The notes beneath the pieces were generated by a model. That model was given only the letters and a program-made list of their open reading frames with translations, ran no database searches and was not told the origin of the DNA. The position numbers and the translations under genes were made by a program. Positions 14,329-21,357 of a stretch of 23,563 nucleotides of DNA are shown here, in pieces. The stretch is taken from NCBI GenBank assembly GCA_035562735.1, contig DATMWB010000016.1:1-23563 (forward strand), written 5' to 3'. Positions within the stretch are counted from its first letter, which is position 1. Each line of letters opens with the position of its first letter. The DNA is from UBA12158 sp035562735. Lineage in GTDB: Bacteria > Patescibacteriota > Microgenomatia > UBA12405.

Positions 14329-15312
14329 TTATAATACGGATGAAATAAATTGTTTTATCTCAGTTTCTTTCTTTTTAAATGGATAATAGTTGTAGACACT
14401 GCGAGCCAAATGATGATCTTTTATGTATTGAGGCATTTCCATTAAAGTTTCAAACACAACAGAGGCTGATAATCCTTTTGGTCGATAATTTATACCAACC
14501 TTGTCCATAAATTCTTTTATATAAGTAACTGATTGACCCTGGAGAAAACTAGTTATTAAAATGCCAAAACAAACCATTTCTCCATGTAGGGCGGCTCCTA
14601 TTTTATTCTCAAGACAATATACAAAAAAATGTTCGCCACCTTCTTCAGGACGACTGTTACCATAAAAATAACAGAGTTGAACTTCTAAGGCGAGCTGAGT
14701 TATTAAGACTTCTAATCCTCGTTGACTCATTTTTTTTATTTCATCTGATTCTGAAATAAGTCCAGTCAAGATACCCTGGGCAACATCATAAACACTTGAA
14801 GATAAGTTTTCTTTTGATTCTTTCCAATCAAAAAGTGCAGTATAAATTGATAAGACATCTCCACAACCACTAAGATTGTATTTGGAGTTGGACTTTTTGA
14901 TTAAGTCAAAATCGATAATTACCTTGTCTGCTTTTTTTGAAGGGATGTAAGTAACTCCACCGTTTTCCCTTAGACCGGTACAATCAACAAGAAAGGCGTC
15001 AGTAGAAATTATTGTAGGAACGCAAATTATTTCTAGGTTCCATTTAGAAGCTAAATAACGGGATATGTCTATAACTCGACCACCGCCTATGGCATAGCAA
15101 AGGTCGATGTTGTCTTTGGGTAAAGCAATTTTGTCAATATTTTTTTTGTTAGCTGTATTTATATTTAAATTACTCACAATATTTAGACTAGACAAATATT
15201 TTTTTGAATGTATCAGAGCTGAAGGTGAGGAAATTAAAAGAATTCGACGTTTATCGATAAGTTTACTTAGATTGGTATATTCAATGACTGGTAAATTATT
15301 TATTTTTTTCAT
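14329..15312 (-). CDS. Glycerol-1-phosphate-dehydrogenase-like enzyme (iron-ADH/DHQS superfamily)
   Basis: 327 residues. The NAD(P)-binding GGGRVID (76-82) and ICVPTIISTDAF (96-107) are followed by three metal ligands in the D-H-H pattern of glycerol and glycerol-1-phosphate dehydrogenases: GCGDVLS (D152), RPEEGGEHFF (H228) and ALHGEMV (H243). The segments GCGDVLSIYTALFDW and SRPEEGGEH match EgsA/AraM-type G1P dehydrogenases best. Dehydroquinate and inosose synthases use a Glu first ligand, so they fit less well. It may reduce dihydroxyacetone phosphate to G1P or act on a related keto-sugar phosphate. Start and upstream stop share a base (TAATG). Confidence 0.78.
   Translation of the reverse strand: MKKINNLPVIEYTNLSKLIDKRRILLISSPSALIHSKKYLSSLNIVSNLNINTANKKNIDKIALPKDNIDLCYAIGGGRVIDISRYLASKWNLEIICVPTIISTDAFLVDCTGLRENGGVTYIPSKKADKVIIDFDLIKKSNSKYNLSGCGDVLSIYTALFDWKESKENLSSSVYDVAQGILTGLISESDEIKKMSQRGLEVLITQLALEVQLCYFYGNSRPEEGGEHFFVYCLENKIGAALHGEMVCFGILITSFLQGQSVTYIKEFMDKVGINYRPKGLSASVVFETLMEMPQYIKDHHLARSVYNYYPFKKKETEIKQFISSVL
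14331..14336 (-). promoter_or_regulatory. Possible internal -10 before the PIG-L gene
   Basis: Minus strand TATTAT, six bases before the ATG at 14324, overlapping the stop codon of the upstream gene. The spacing matches the leaderless promoters elsewhere, but AT-rich DNA makes chance matches likely. Confidence 0.25.
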
Positions 15313-16277
15313 TAAATTTTGCTAAACATTTTATAAATATCTTCTTTAACTATTTTTTTAAGACTTGGACGTTCCCATCCCCAGACCCAGAAAAAAAGTT
15401 GTTCGTAGGGTTTGTAAAATTCGAGTTCCTCGATAGTATCAGTTAAAGAAGATTGACCACTGGAAACATATCCATCAAGAAAACTTGCCATTAAATCAGG
15501 ATGGTTAAACTGAGAAAGATACCAAGCACCCGTTTTTGCCAAGTCCCATCCAGGGACAAGATGTCGCGCCAATTCAAAGTCAATTATTCCAGTAATTATG
15601 TTGGTATTTGGATCAACCATAATATTTTGAGGGGTATAATCTCCATGACACAATACTGGTGAGGAATTTAGTTTTTGAACGAGTGGTGATGAGAGTCTGT
15701 CGACGAACCAATCTGCTTGGGACTTATTTATTAGACGTCTTAAGAGGGCTACTCTTAAATGTCTATTTACTTCTTGAGTAAAATAATCTGACCATTTATC
15801 AATTTTTGGATCTTCGGGGGCTATATTTCCAAAATTTGTGGAAGTGATATTGTGAATCTGACGCAAATAGATTCCAGACTGACGGGCAATATCTTTTGAA
15901 ATTTCTTGAGGAAGTTTGTTGGGCGAATTTATCAATGAATCGAAGGGAACACCGGGCACTTCACTAAAAAGAATGGCTGAACTTCCAAAGACATCATTAC
16001 CTAAAAACCTCGTAATGGCCGGAGAAATACCTAGTCTTGTTTGAACAGCTTGGGTTGCTATTACTTCTCTGGTAGCTCTTCGATAAGGAAGTTCGCTCAA
16101 ACCAGTTGATTCTTCTAAATGTATCTTTAAAAAATATGAAGAATTATTATCTTTTTTTAGAGGAGAAGAATGGAAAACAAGATTGTGACTTGGCCTGTTT
16201 ACTGGTAAAAAGTCCATATTATTTTCCCCTATTTGTTGTCTGGCAATTTGGAAAAAATATTCTGGATTTACTGCCAT
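15312..16277 (-). CDS. APH-family small-molecule kinase
   Basis: 321 residues of the aminoglycoside phosphotransferase / choline kinase fold. The catalytic loop is LCHGDYTPQNIMVD (H211, D213, N218) and the metal-binding segment IIDFELA (D233, E235). An N-lobe with YFLKIHLEES supplies the ATP-binding Lys (about K51). Such kinases phosphorylate hydroxyls on aminoglycosides, sugars, homoserine, choline and similar compounds. It sits between the transporter and the G1P-dehydrogenase-like gene, 31 bases from the former and overlapping the latter by one base. A pathway kinase or a self-protection enzyme would both fit. Confidence 0.85.
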   Translation of the reverse strand: MAVNPEYFFQIARQQIGENNMDFLPVNRPSHNLVFHSSPLKKDNNSSYFLKIHLEESTGLSELPYRRATREVIATQAVQTRLGISPAITRFLGNDVFGSSAILFSEVPGVPFDSLINSPNKLPQEISKDIARQSGIYLRQIHNITSTNFGNIAPEDPKIDKWSDYFTQEVNRHLRVALLRRLINKSQADWFVDRLSSPLVQKLNSSPVLCHGDYTPQNIMVDPNTNIITGIIDFELARHLVPGWDLAKTGAWYLSQFNHPDLMASFLDGYVSSGQSSLTDTIEELEFYKPYEQLFFWVWGWERPSLKKIVKEDIYKMFSKI

Positions 16278-16308
16278 ATTTTTTGTTTTCTAATTAATTT
16301 ATTGATGA

Positions 16309-16998
16309 TTATTTTTTTTCTCCTAAAATAGCTTTATTAAGGTACATAAAGGGTATATTGATAAGTCCTACTATCCACTTAATAGCTGTTTGACCAATTA
16401 TTAATGGTAGAAGTGGCATAGATCCAGCGAAGGCTATGGGGATAAAAATTAGACTATCGAATAACAACGAGGGAATAGAACTAAATACATTTCTAGTCCA
16501 AAGATGTTTTCCCTTGGTAATTTTTTTAAAAAGATCGTAGACGTAAGCATCAAAGTTTTCGGAAATAAGGAAGGCTATCCAGCTAGCCAAGGTAATTCTG
16601 GGGACAACTCCAAATATTTGTTGCCATGAATCTTGAAGTGTCCAAAATGGTGCGGGGGGGAAAACAGTACCCAGCCAAAGAAAAAATAGCATTGCTATTT
16701 GAGATATAAAAGCAATAAAAATCATTTTTTGAGTTGCTCGACGACCAAACTTCTCATTAACAATATCTGTAAATAAATAAGTGATGGAAAAAACTAAAAC
16801 ACCACTTGGGCCATAAAAGGTAGTAAAACCGAGGTTAAAAGCAGACACTTTGGAGGCCAAAATCTGTGAAACAAGGACAAAGGTGACGTAAAGTCCGATA
16901 AGCAAGTCGGGTTGATTATATCTACGCGCATACCAACTACCAAGAACAGTAAAACTAGTAATACCAACAATCCATAGAAGCAAAAGAGTCAAACTCAT
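16309..16998 (-). CDS. yhhQ: Queuosine-precursor transporter (YhhQ/COG1738)
   Basis: 229-residue integral membrane protein with about six hydrophobic helices. Family marks are VFSITYLFTDIVNEKFGRRA (about residues 70-90), WIAFLISENFDAYVYDLFK (about 135-155), and WTRNVFSSIPSLLFDSLIFI. E. coli YhhQ imports preQ0/preQ1 and relatives take up queuine or other deazapurines. It follows the QueF-like gene by 16 bases, which supports a deazapurine substrate for both. Being in the same transcript as QueC suggests that the operon can both import and make the base. Confidence 0.9.
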   Translation of the reverse strand: MSLTLLLLWIVGITSFTVLGSWYARRYNQPDLLIGLYVTFVLVSQILASKVSAFNLGFTTFYGPSGVLVFSITYLFTDIVNEKFGRRATQKMIFIAFISQIAMLFFLWLGTVFPPAPFWTLQDSWQQIFGVVPRITLASWIAFLISENFDAYVYDLFKKITKGKHLWTRNVFSSIPSLLFDSLIFIPIAFAGSMPLLPLIIGQTAIKWIVGLINIPFMYLNKAILGEKK

Positions 16999-17014
16999 AT
17001 TGTTTTATTAATTA

Positions 17015-17335
17015 TTAATTTTCGAGCCATACTTGAACGGGGCGATGAGCATCGGAATGTTTAACATCAACTGTGATGCGCAGGGAAATGGGATTAATTG
17101 ATTCTGATACTTGTTGAAAAACTTGATGGGTCAACTCTTCTGCCGTTATCTTTTGTTTAGTAAGTTCTGCAATAACGTTCTCTACATCAACATATTCTAG
17201 TGCCTTTTTTTGGGGTACATATTCGATAATAATTTCACCGGAAAACTCCTTGTCTGTAACAGTACAAATTGCTTTAAATGGAATGAAGATTTTGGTACCA
17301 CTGATTTTGAAACTTAGAGGAATGCTGTCGATCAT
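17015..17335 (-). CDS. Short QueF-like T-fold protein
   Basis: 106 residues. ICTVTDKEFSGEIIIEYVP (about 23-41) matches the QueF segment around its catalytic Cys (here C24), and KKALEYVD (43-50) matches where QueF has its substrate-binding Glu (E47). The rest, including AEELTHQVFQQV and LRITVDVKHSDAHRPVQV, fits a tunnelling-fold beta-alpha-alpha-beta ending. QueF reduces preQ0 to preQ1 but is usually about 150-165 residues; this lacks the N-terminal part and the QueF NADPH motif, so reductase activity is uncertain. A FolB-like fold member is the alternative. First gene after the structured leader and terminator. Confidence 0.6.
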   Translation of the reverse strand: MIDSIPLSFKISGTKIFIPFKAICTVTDKEFSGEIIIEYVPQKKALEYVDVENVIAELTKQKITAEELTHQVFQQVSESINPISLRITVDVKHSDAHRPVQVWLEN

Positions 17336-17352
17336 TGTTTTTGAATAAATTT

Positions 17353-17390
17353 ATAAAAAAAACAGCCAATCAGTGATACTGACAGCTGTT
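17353..17390 (-). terminator. Intrinsic terminator in the leader of the deazapurine operon
   Basis: On the minus strand AACAGC...GCTGTT with an inner TCAG/CTGA stem, followed by a run of eight T. It ends 17 bases before the ATG of the QueF-like gene and lies downstream of a promoter, which is the layout of transcription attenuation. The partial symmetry could also serve plus-strand transcripts. Confidence 0.75.
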
Positions 17391-17505
17391 TTGTATTAAA
17401 TATATGTTTCATTTGCAGGTTTTTGGCTCGCTAATTGCAAGGCCCTGCTACCGTCGCAAGATTATAATGTTTGTCATTATTTGTCTATCTTGCCACCATG
17501 TAGTT
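17353..17505 (-). ncRNA. Structured 5' leader RNA, riboswitch candidate
   Basis: The predicted transcript start is near 17505. The leader can fold into a closing helix GTAG/CTAC (17500-17503 with 17448-17451), a long hairpin (17487-17493 with 17456-17462, GCAAGAT/ATCTTGC, extended by ATAATG/CATTAT around loop ACAAA), and a second hairpin (GCAGG/CCTGC, 17444-17448 with 17415-17419) enclosing CTTGC/GCGAG and an unpaired A5 run. A terminator follows. I could not match it to preQ1-I, preQ1-II, THF, T-box or SAM classes from memory. The genes downstream (QueF-like, YhhQ) make a deazapurine ligand the leading guess. Confidence 0.5.
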
Positions 17506-17511
17506 TTGTTT

Positions 17512-17539
17512 AATATACCACGTTTTTGGCTATTGTCTA
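17512..17539 (-). promoter_or_regulatory. Promoter of the long deazapurine/sugar operon
   Basis: Minus strand -35 TAGACA (17534-17539), 16-base spacer, -10 TATATT (17512-17517). It drives the leader RNA and the run of genes down to about 6052. Confidence 0.55.
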
Positions 17540-17596
17540 TAAGTAGTCAAAAAAATCTATACATATTCATTACACCCTAATATAAATATATTTAGT

Positions 17597-17615
17597 AAAA
17601 AGGTATTTATACCTT
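17597..17615 (-). terminator. Terminator of the mevalonate operon
   Basis: Minus strand AAGGTA-TAAA-TACCTT followed by a T run, directly after the stop codon of the DUF35 gene. Low GC and a short stem, so probably weak. Confidence 0.5.
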
Positions 17616-17918
17616 CTAATCAAGAGGTTTAAATTTAATTCCGTAGGCAATAACTTCGTCAGGAGCAACTTCTTGAGTACGTCGAATAGTGGCGATAACT
17701 GGCTGGTTTTTGCGTAAGTGTTTTTCCTCCCAGTCAACAATTTGGGCAAGAGTATTTGTACCATCACTTAACTTAATAAGAGCAATGGGGTATGGGGATT
17801 GATCAATAAAACCCTCCGGTGAAATATTGATGATAGTCCAAGAAATGATAGTACCAACTTTGCCGATTTGTTGCGCATATTTTTTTTGATTTCGCCAAAC
17901 TTTGATGGGACTAATCAT
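17616..17918 (-). CDS. DUF35 OB-fold protein without the zinc ribbon
   Basis: In archaea, DUF35 proteins bridge acetoacetyl-CoA thiolase and HMG-CoA synthase and help channel the intermediate. This 100-residue member has the N-terminal helix start PIKVWRNQKKY, then goes directly to the OB-fold (VGTIISWTIINISPEGF, PIALIKLSDGTNTLAQIVD, and a C-terminal VIAYGIKFKPL). It has no cysteine at all, so the CxxC...CxxC rubredoxin-like ribbon seen in the usual roughly 130-residue proteins is deleted. It overlaps the thiolase gene by 8 bases (ATGATTAG), fitting a tight complex with it. Confidence 0.82.
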   Translation of the reverse strand: MISPIKVWRNQKKYAQQIGKVGTIISWTIINISPEGFIDQSPYPIALIKLSDGTNTLAQIVDWEEKHLRKNQPVIATIRRTQEVAPDEVIAYGIKFKPLD

Positions 17919-19062
17919 GTTTTTTTAAAATATGAATAACAGCAGTGGCTCCAGTGCCACCTACGTTGTGGGTCAGACCAAGGCGGGCATTTTTTACTTG
18001 CCTATCTTTACATTGACCATGAAGTTGATTATATATTTCAATAATTTGTTTGACTCCGGTAGCACCTATAGGATGACCACAACCTTTTAGACCCCCTGAG
18101 GAATTAACCACAAGACCTTGGCCGGTATCGAGACGATATTCACCTTGTTCCATTTTCTTGGCAACCTCCCCTTTTTTGTCAAAAGCAATATCCTCTATAG
18201 CTAAAATTTCAGCAATACTAAAACAATCATGAACTTCGGCTATATCAATATCACTTGGAGCGATACCACAAGAGGTGAAGGCATTTTTTGCCGCTTTTCT
18301 AGTGCTTTGTAATTCGGTTAAAGAATTTCTGTTGGCTAGACCTAAAGTATCGGTGGCAATTTCTGAGGCAATTATTTCGACTGTGTTTTTTTTAGGGGTT
18401 GGTGATCTTTGTAAAATAATGGCGGCGGCACCATCGCTGATGGGTGAACAATCGAGAAGCTTTAGAGGAGTGGCGACATAGGAACTTCTCATGACTTGAT
18501 CAAGAGTAAGAGGGTGGGAAAATTGAGCAAGAGGGTTGAGACTGGCGTGAAAATGATTTTTTACTGATACTGAAGCTAGCTGGGACTCAGTTGTGCCATA
18601 CTTTTCCATATGAGCTCTGGCCAAAAGAGCGTAGAGTCCGGGAAAAGTGGCACCAGCAAGGCGTTCTTCGTTGCTACCAGCACCCATAAGAGCAGAACTT
18701 ATATATTCTGAGGAATGATCAGTCATCTTCTCTACTCCAAGGACAAGAACAGTGTCATATCTTTGGGATAAAAGGCTATTGATAGCTGAATGAACTGCTA
18801 GGCCTCCTGAGGCACAAGCACCTTCGATAGTATAAGCCGGAACTGAAATACCCAATTCTTCTGCAAAAAGTGCACCTAGATGAGATTGCATACCCAGCAT
18901 TTCTGAAAGCATGTTGGAAACAAAGATGGCTTGAATAGATTTTTTATTAACTCCACTGTCAGCAATGGCTGTAAAAACTGCCTGACGAGCCAGACTACGG
19001 GGTGAAGATTCCCAAAGTTCTCCAAATTTTGTTTGACCGCAACCGGCAATGGTAATATTCAT
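17911..19062 (-). CDS. Acetyl-CoA acetyltransferase, archaeal/SCP-x-type thiolase
   Basis: Condenses two acetyl-CoA to acetoacetyl-CoA, the first mevalonate-pathway step. 383 residues. The nucleophile is C83 in EGACASGG. VHDCFSIAE (H278) and GLKGCGHPIGATG (C328, H330) supply the remaining active-site residues, and the glycine-rich VGGTGATA closes the protein. The sequence is of the SCP2/archaeal thiolase type that partners HMG-CoA synthase and DUF35, rather than the classical PhaA type. Its ATG overlaps the synthase stop by four bases (ATGA). Confidence 0.92.
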   Translation of the reverse strand: MNITIAGCGQTKFGELWESSPRSLARQAVFTAIADSGVNKKSIQAIFVSNMLSEMLGMQSHLGALFAEELGISVPAYTIEGACASGGLAVHSAINSLLSQRYDTVLVLGVEKMTDHSSEYISSALMGAGSNEERLAGATFPGLYALLARAHMEKYGTTESQLASVSVKNHFHASLNPLAQFSHPLTLDQVMRSSYVATPLKLLDCSPISDGAAAIILQRSPTPKKNTVEIIASEIATDTLGLANRNSLTELQSTRKAAKNAFTSCGIAPSDIDIAEVHDCFSIAEILAIEDIAFDKKGEVAKKMEQGEYRLDTGQGLVVNSSGGLKGCGHPIGATGVKQIIEIYNQLHGQCKDRQVKNARLGLTHNVGGTGATAVIHILKKHD

Positions 19063-20102
19063 AGTTTGTGGGTTTGTTTTAGATAATCAAGATAATTAAT
19101 ATAAGTTTTGTTTTTTATCTGATCTGAAACCAGGTCATGGTTTTTAGTTTTCCTTTTTTGAATGGCTAAAATATCTGGCGTTGTTTCCCATAAAAAAGCA
19201 TCGCTTCCTGCGCCTGAACCATAAGAAACCATAAATATTTTTTGATGAGGCTTAGCAATATCTAAAAGTGCGGCAAGACCCATAAGTGATGAAGCTGAAT
19301 AGGGGTTACCTATCTGACTTACCGTTAATGAGGGAGCAAGTTGAGCTTCGGTGAAGCCAAGACGATGGGCTACTTCGCGGGGAAATTTACCGTTTGGCAT
19401 ATGAAAAACACAGTAGTCAATATCACTAGCTTTTAAATTTATTTTTTGAAAAAGTAAATTTGCAGAATTCATAACATGAAAGAAATATGCCGGTTCACCG
19501 GTAAAACGACCCGCGTGAGAGGGATACTTACTACCATCGCGACGCCAAAAATCTGGAGTATCTGATGAATATGAGGTATAAGCTTCAAGCGAGGCGATTA
19601 CTTTTGAGGAACCCAAAAGAAAGGCAGCTCCGGCTGAAGCAGAAGTGTATTCAAGAGCGTTTCGAGGCTTGCTTTGGGCGGTATCGGAACCAATTGCTAG
19701 ACCATAATTAATTTGTTTGGAGCTAATTAGTGAGGCGACAATTTGAATGGCAGCGCTACCAGCCTTGCAAGCAAACTCAAGGTCAGCAGAAAGATAATTG
19801 TGGCCAATGTCCAAAAATTCACCAACAATACTTGATGAAGGATTGACAGCATAGGGATGACTTTCAGAGCCCATAAATAAGGCTCCAATATTACTTCTTT
19901 TTTGAGGAAAATTTTTTAGGGCTTGGGTAGCAGCCTCGATGGCAATAGTGACAGCATCTTCATCGATTGAAGGGACTGTTTTTTCCGATACACCCAAAGA
20001 TTTAATTATTTCTTCAGGATTTTTTTTCCAAACACTGGCAATATCGGCAAGGGATAAACGAGATTTTGGGAGATAAGTACCGTAAGAAACTATACCCACC
20101 AT
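19059..20102 (-). CDS. Hydroxymethylglutaryl-CoA synthase, archaeal type
   Basis: Joins acetoacetyl-CoA and acetyl-CoA to HMG-CoA. 347 residues with a near-complete match to the archaeal form: VSYGTYLPKSRL at the start, GSESHPYAV (catalytic E80), SADLEFACKAG (nucleophile C112), LAIGSDTAQ, SDTPDFWRRDG, GRFTGEPAYF, VFHMPNGKFP (catalytic H234; most archaeal forms have Gln after the His), and YGSGAGSDAF. Bacterial MvaS enzymes look different and are longer. It lies 4 bases after the reductase gene. Its type and order suggest that the whole module was acquired from archaea or shared with them. Confidence 0.95.
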   Translation of the reverse strand: MVGIVSYGTYLPKSRLSLADIASVWKKNPEEIIKSLGVSEKTVPSIDEDAVTIAIEAATQALKNFPQKRSNIGALFMGSESHPYAVNPSSSIVGEFLDIGHNYLSADLEFACKAGSAAIQIVASLISSKQINYGLAIGSDTAQSKPRNALEYTSASAGAAFLLGSSKVIASLEAYTSYSSDTPDFWRRDGSKYPSHAGRFTGEPAYFFHVMNSANLLFQKINLKASDIDYCVFHMPNGKFPREVAHRLGFTEAQLAPSLTVSQIGNPYSASSLMGLAALLDIAKPHQKIFMVSYGSGAGSDAFLWETTPDILAIQKRKTKNHDLVSDQIKNKTYINYLDYLKQTHKL

Positions 20103-20106
20103 AATT

Positions 20107-21249
20107 TTATTTAATGACTCCTCTGGCTAAACACTGGTGAGCACTACTTAAGGAGGCGACAGACAATGATGCCAGTAGGGAAATTTCACCAGCTAAGACC
20201 GTGGCGGCAAGAATTTTGGCAAAAAGTTGGCTATTTTTTCCGTCTTTACCACCAAAAATACCCATAATCTCTAAGGCTTCTTTTTGGGTGGCTAGTTGGG
20301 TTCCCCCACCAACGGTTCCAACCATAACATCCGGAAGATAAACACTAATATAAAGATCTTTACCGCGAACTTCAGTGGTAGTAATACCAAGACTGCACTC
20401 AGAAATATGAGCAATATCCTGACCAGTGGCCAAAAAGAGTGCCCCAAGGATGTTGGCAAATTGGGCATTGTTGCCCATAGAACCACTAACGACACTACCA
20501 ATCATACATTTTGAAAGCCAGACATCATAAATTTTTTGGGCGGTGGTTTTTAGAGTTTCTTTGATGACCGATTCAGGAAGGAGAACTTCGGCCCAAACTT
20601 TTGTGCCACGCCCTTCAATAAAATTTAACCAAGATGGTTTTTTGTCGACACAATAGTTTCCCGATAAGGTGATGCAAGAAAGATGAGTTTTTTCCTCCAA
20701 ATATTTCACCACTTTGTCAGTAGCAATGGTAACCATATTTAGACCCATAGCATCCTTGGTGTCATAGACAAAACGAATATACTGATATTGCCCTACTCTG
20801 TGGGTTAATACTTTTTTTAAAATTAAATGTGTTGAAGTTGATTGGGCGATTTCTTTTATTTTCTTTTGATAGTCATATAGAAATTTTTCAAACCTTTTAC
20901 CCTCGTCTAAATTTGGAATATAAAAGACTGGTCCCCGAGTTGCTCCTACCGAATTGATATCAGTTTTGGTACCACCACTTTGGGTAATGGCCTTACAACC
21001 GCGGTTGACGGAAGCTACAAGAGCTCCTTCAGTGGTAGCCAAGGGGACAAAATATTTTTTGGTAGATATTTTTAAAGGTCCGACCAAACCTAAGGGAACC
21101 TGGGTTACTCCAATCATATTTTCACAATGTCGGGTCGAGGCTTGAGTTTCATCAAGAGAAAAAGAAGCTATATGAGGAAGGGAAATTCCAAGCTTTTTTT
21201 CTACATTTTTTCTCCTTTTAGTAACAGAGAGGTGGCGGTCGATATCCAT
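20107..21249 (-). CDS. hmgA: HMG-CoA reductase, class I
   Basis: Reduces HMG-CoA to mevalonate, normally with NADPH. 380 residues, cytoplasmic, without the membrane domain of eukaryotic forms. Landmarks: ENMIGVTQVPLGLVGPL (43-59), TTEGALVASVNRG with catalytic E74, KDAMGLNMV (165-173), GNYCVDKKP with the catalytic lysine (K203 or K204), GNNAQFANILGALFLATGQD with D278, and SSAHQCLARG with catalytic H371. DAMGxN, DKKP and the overall lay-out mark class I (archaeal/eukaryotic) rather than the bacterial class II. First gene of the mevalonate operon. Kinases for later steps are not in the window. Confidence 0.95.
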   Translation of the reverse strand: MDIDRHLSVTKRRKNVEKKLGISLPHIASFSLDETQASTRHCENMIGVTQVPLGLVGPLKISTKKYFVPLATTEGALVASVNRGCKAITQSGGTKTDINSVGATRGPVFYIPNLDEGKRFEKFLYDYQKKIKEIAQSTSTHLILKKVLTHRVGQYQYIRFVYDTKDAMGLNMVTIATDKVVKYLEEKTHLSCITLSGNYCVDKKPSWLNFIEGRGTKVWAEVLLPESVIKETLKTTAQKIYDVWLSKCMIGSVVSGSMGNNAQFANILGALFLATGQDIAHISECSLGITTTEVRGKDLYISVYLPDVMVGTVGGGTQLATQKEALEIMGIFGGKDGKNSQLFAKILAATVLAGEISLLASLSVASLSSAHQCLARGVIK

Positions 21250-21277
21250 ATAGACTTAGTCGTGGAGGAAAGCGAAA

Positions 21278-21307
21278 AGTATGCCAGGTGAAAATTGCTA
21301 TTGACAA
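21278..21307 (-). promoter_or_regulatory. Promoter of the mevalonate operon
   Basis: Minus strand -35 TTGTCA (21302-21307), 18-base spacer, -10 CATACT (21278-21283). The -35 overlaps the -35 of the divergent XRE promoter, so the two compete for or share polymerase binding. Confidence 0.5.
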
Positions 21308-21329
21308 ATTTGTTATATGGTTCTAACAT
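21301..21329 (+). promoter_or_regulatory. Promoter of the XRE regulator gene
   Basis: Consensus -35 TTGACA (21301-21306), 17-base spacer, -10 TAACAT (21324-21329), 28 bases before the ATG. Confidence 0.65.
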
Positions 21330-21339
21330 ATAGTTAGAA
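21321..21339. promoter_or_regulatory. Operator palindrome over the XRE -10
   Basis: Perfect 7-bp inverted repeat TTCTAAC-ATATA-GTTAGAA covering the -10 and the start region. It is the kind of site a small dimeric XRE protein uses for self-repression. Confidence 0.6.
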
Positions 21340-21357
21340 ATATTTAACTTTTAAATT

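Noticed and set aside
14329..15312. 2-deoxy-scyllo-inosose or dehydroquinate synthase
   Set aside because: The metal ligands follow the Asp-His-His pattern of glycerol/G1P dehydrogenases, and the surrounding segments match that group better.
17336..17505. T-box or known preQ1-I/II aptamer in the leader
   Set aside because: No T-box AGGGUGGnACCGCG sequence, and the preQ1-I and preQ1-II consensus elements I know could not be fitted. Left as an unclassified structured leader.
20292..20514. Overlapping frames on both strands inside the HMG-CoA reductase gene
   Set aside because: The reductase motifs in the main frame are complete; these are shadows with no domain.
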